DNA of 64,000 bases from Chionis minor (taxonomy: Eukaryota; Chordata; Aves; Charadriiformes; Chionididae): contig VZSF01006722.1 in assembly GCA_013398295.1 (NCBI GenBank), positions 1,934,198 to 1,998,197 of the forward strand. Reading direction: 5' to 3'. The notes beneath the pieces were generated by a model that was not told the DNA's origin, did not search any database, and worked only from the letters and a program-made list of their open reading frames with translations. A program made the translations under genes and the position numbers. Below, piece after piece: positions 63,465 to 64,000 of the stretch (position 1 is the first letter of the stretch; every line of letters starts with the position of its first letter).

Positions 63465-63656
63465 GTGATAGCACGCAAACACTGGAACAGGGGCTCAGAC
63501 CTATCATGGAATCACCATCCTTGGTGTTATTCAGAACATGACTGGTCAAAGCCCTGAGCAACCTGACCTAACTTACAAGTCAGGTGTGATTTAAGTGTTG
63601 ATCCTTTAGGCAACCTCTAGGTTAGTTCTTAGGCAACCTAAATTATTCCATGATTT
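63465..63656 (+). mobile_element. Short CR1 LINE 3' end, old
   Basis: About 190 bp. It has CACTGGAACAGGGGCTCAGA, then GGAATCACCATCCTTGGTGT, then CTGGTCAAAGCCCTGAGCAA and CCTGACCTAAC, and ends GGCAACCTAAATTATTCCAT and GATTTTATG. These are the last blocks of CR1 with the ATTCTATGATTCTATG-type tail mutated. It follows the previous CR1 tail by about 80 bp in the same orientation and is an independent or nested older insertion, not a continuation, because a full tail already ended at 63385. Confidence 0.8.
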
Positions 63657-64000
63657 TATGTAAAATTTAACCAAGACTTTCCTGTCTTTGCAGGTCTCAG
63701 TGAATGCAGTGATATTTGAAGCAGGGCACAACATAAAACCCAAACTGCTGGCAAAGATTAGTAGTATGAATATATTCTGGTATGTCTGTTACTATTTTGG
63801 ACTGCATTTGTGGAGCAAGGACCGGAAGTGTTGAAAGTGCTACATGGATTTATGTGGTATGACCAATATCCATTTATACATTGTGTCACAGAAGAGTGCT
63901 CTGAAGATGCGAGTACAAGAAGCTGGGGTATAGCATATGCTGTACAACAGGCTGTTTTGGTTAAATGTTAATATCACAGACTTTAAAGACATGACATGAA
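63657..64000. other. Noncoding DNA at the window end
   Basis: No gene, repeat or RNA recognised in the last 344 bases. Confidence 0.55.

Noticed and set aside
1..64000. CRISPR arrays, bacterial operons, tRNA, rRNA, snRNA or intact retroviral genes
   Set aside because: None was seen on either strand; the window has the character of avian nuclear DNA and shows no gag, pol or env-like frame.

Overview
The window is vertebrate nuclear DNA, almost certainly from a bird and probably not a chicken relative. It is AT-rich by eye, holds no operon-like or dense gene structure, and its recognisable mobile DNA is mostly CR1 LINE, the dominant avian retrotransposon. The best-preserved CR1 ends in the ...AACGATTCTAGGATTC 3' signature typical of CR1 subfamilies in Neoaves. 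The species cannot be named from this sequence.

I find no host protein-coding gene I would defend. Open reading frames outside mobile elements are short, overlap each other in several frames and look like chance. The window reads as an intergenic stretch or the inside of a very large intron.

Layout: 1-28.6 kb is mostly unique noncoding DNA with one short minus-strand CR1 3' end (3.67-3.9 kb), an old palindromic amniote-type repeat (7.54 kb), short simple repeats and an enhancer-like block (27.5-28.1 kb). 28.6-29.6 kb has a second copy of the palindromic repeat and a probable, very decayed CR1 5'/endonuclease region. 32.74-33.17 kb is a local head-to-tail duplication (211 and 219 bp). At 33.25-33.56 kb and 38.98-39.48 kb lie two diverged copies of a GC-rich repeat family I cannot name; about 0.3 kb after the first is a short TTAGGG-type interstitial tract. 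40.5-41.13 kb is a decayed plus-strand CR1 3' end. 41.9-42.5 kb and 48.5-48.9 kb are further enhancer-like blocks. 42-59 kb is otherwise unique DNA with simple repeats, including a GATA/GACA microsatellite and a G-quadruplex-prone G tract.

The right end is the richest part. A roughly 2.9-kb CR1 (about 59,155-62,089, plus strand) keeps endonuclease and reverse-transcriptase segments but is broken by nonsense mutations, frameshifts and loss of a catalytic glutamate. Two further plus-strand CR1 3' ends follow at about 62.8-63.39 kb and 63.47-63.66 kb. Differing decay among the CR1 copies implies several insertion periods.

I did not find a new multi-gene system. The observations most worth checking are the polarised tandem duplication, the two-copy GC-rich repeat, a perfect hairpin inside the CR1 reverse-transcriptase region that looks like a template-switch mutation, and the enhancer-like blocks. 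CR1 statements beyond the visible motifs rest on my knowledge of avian CR1, not on an alignment.
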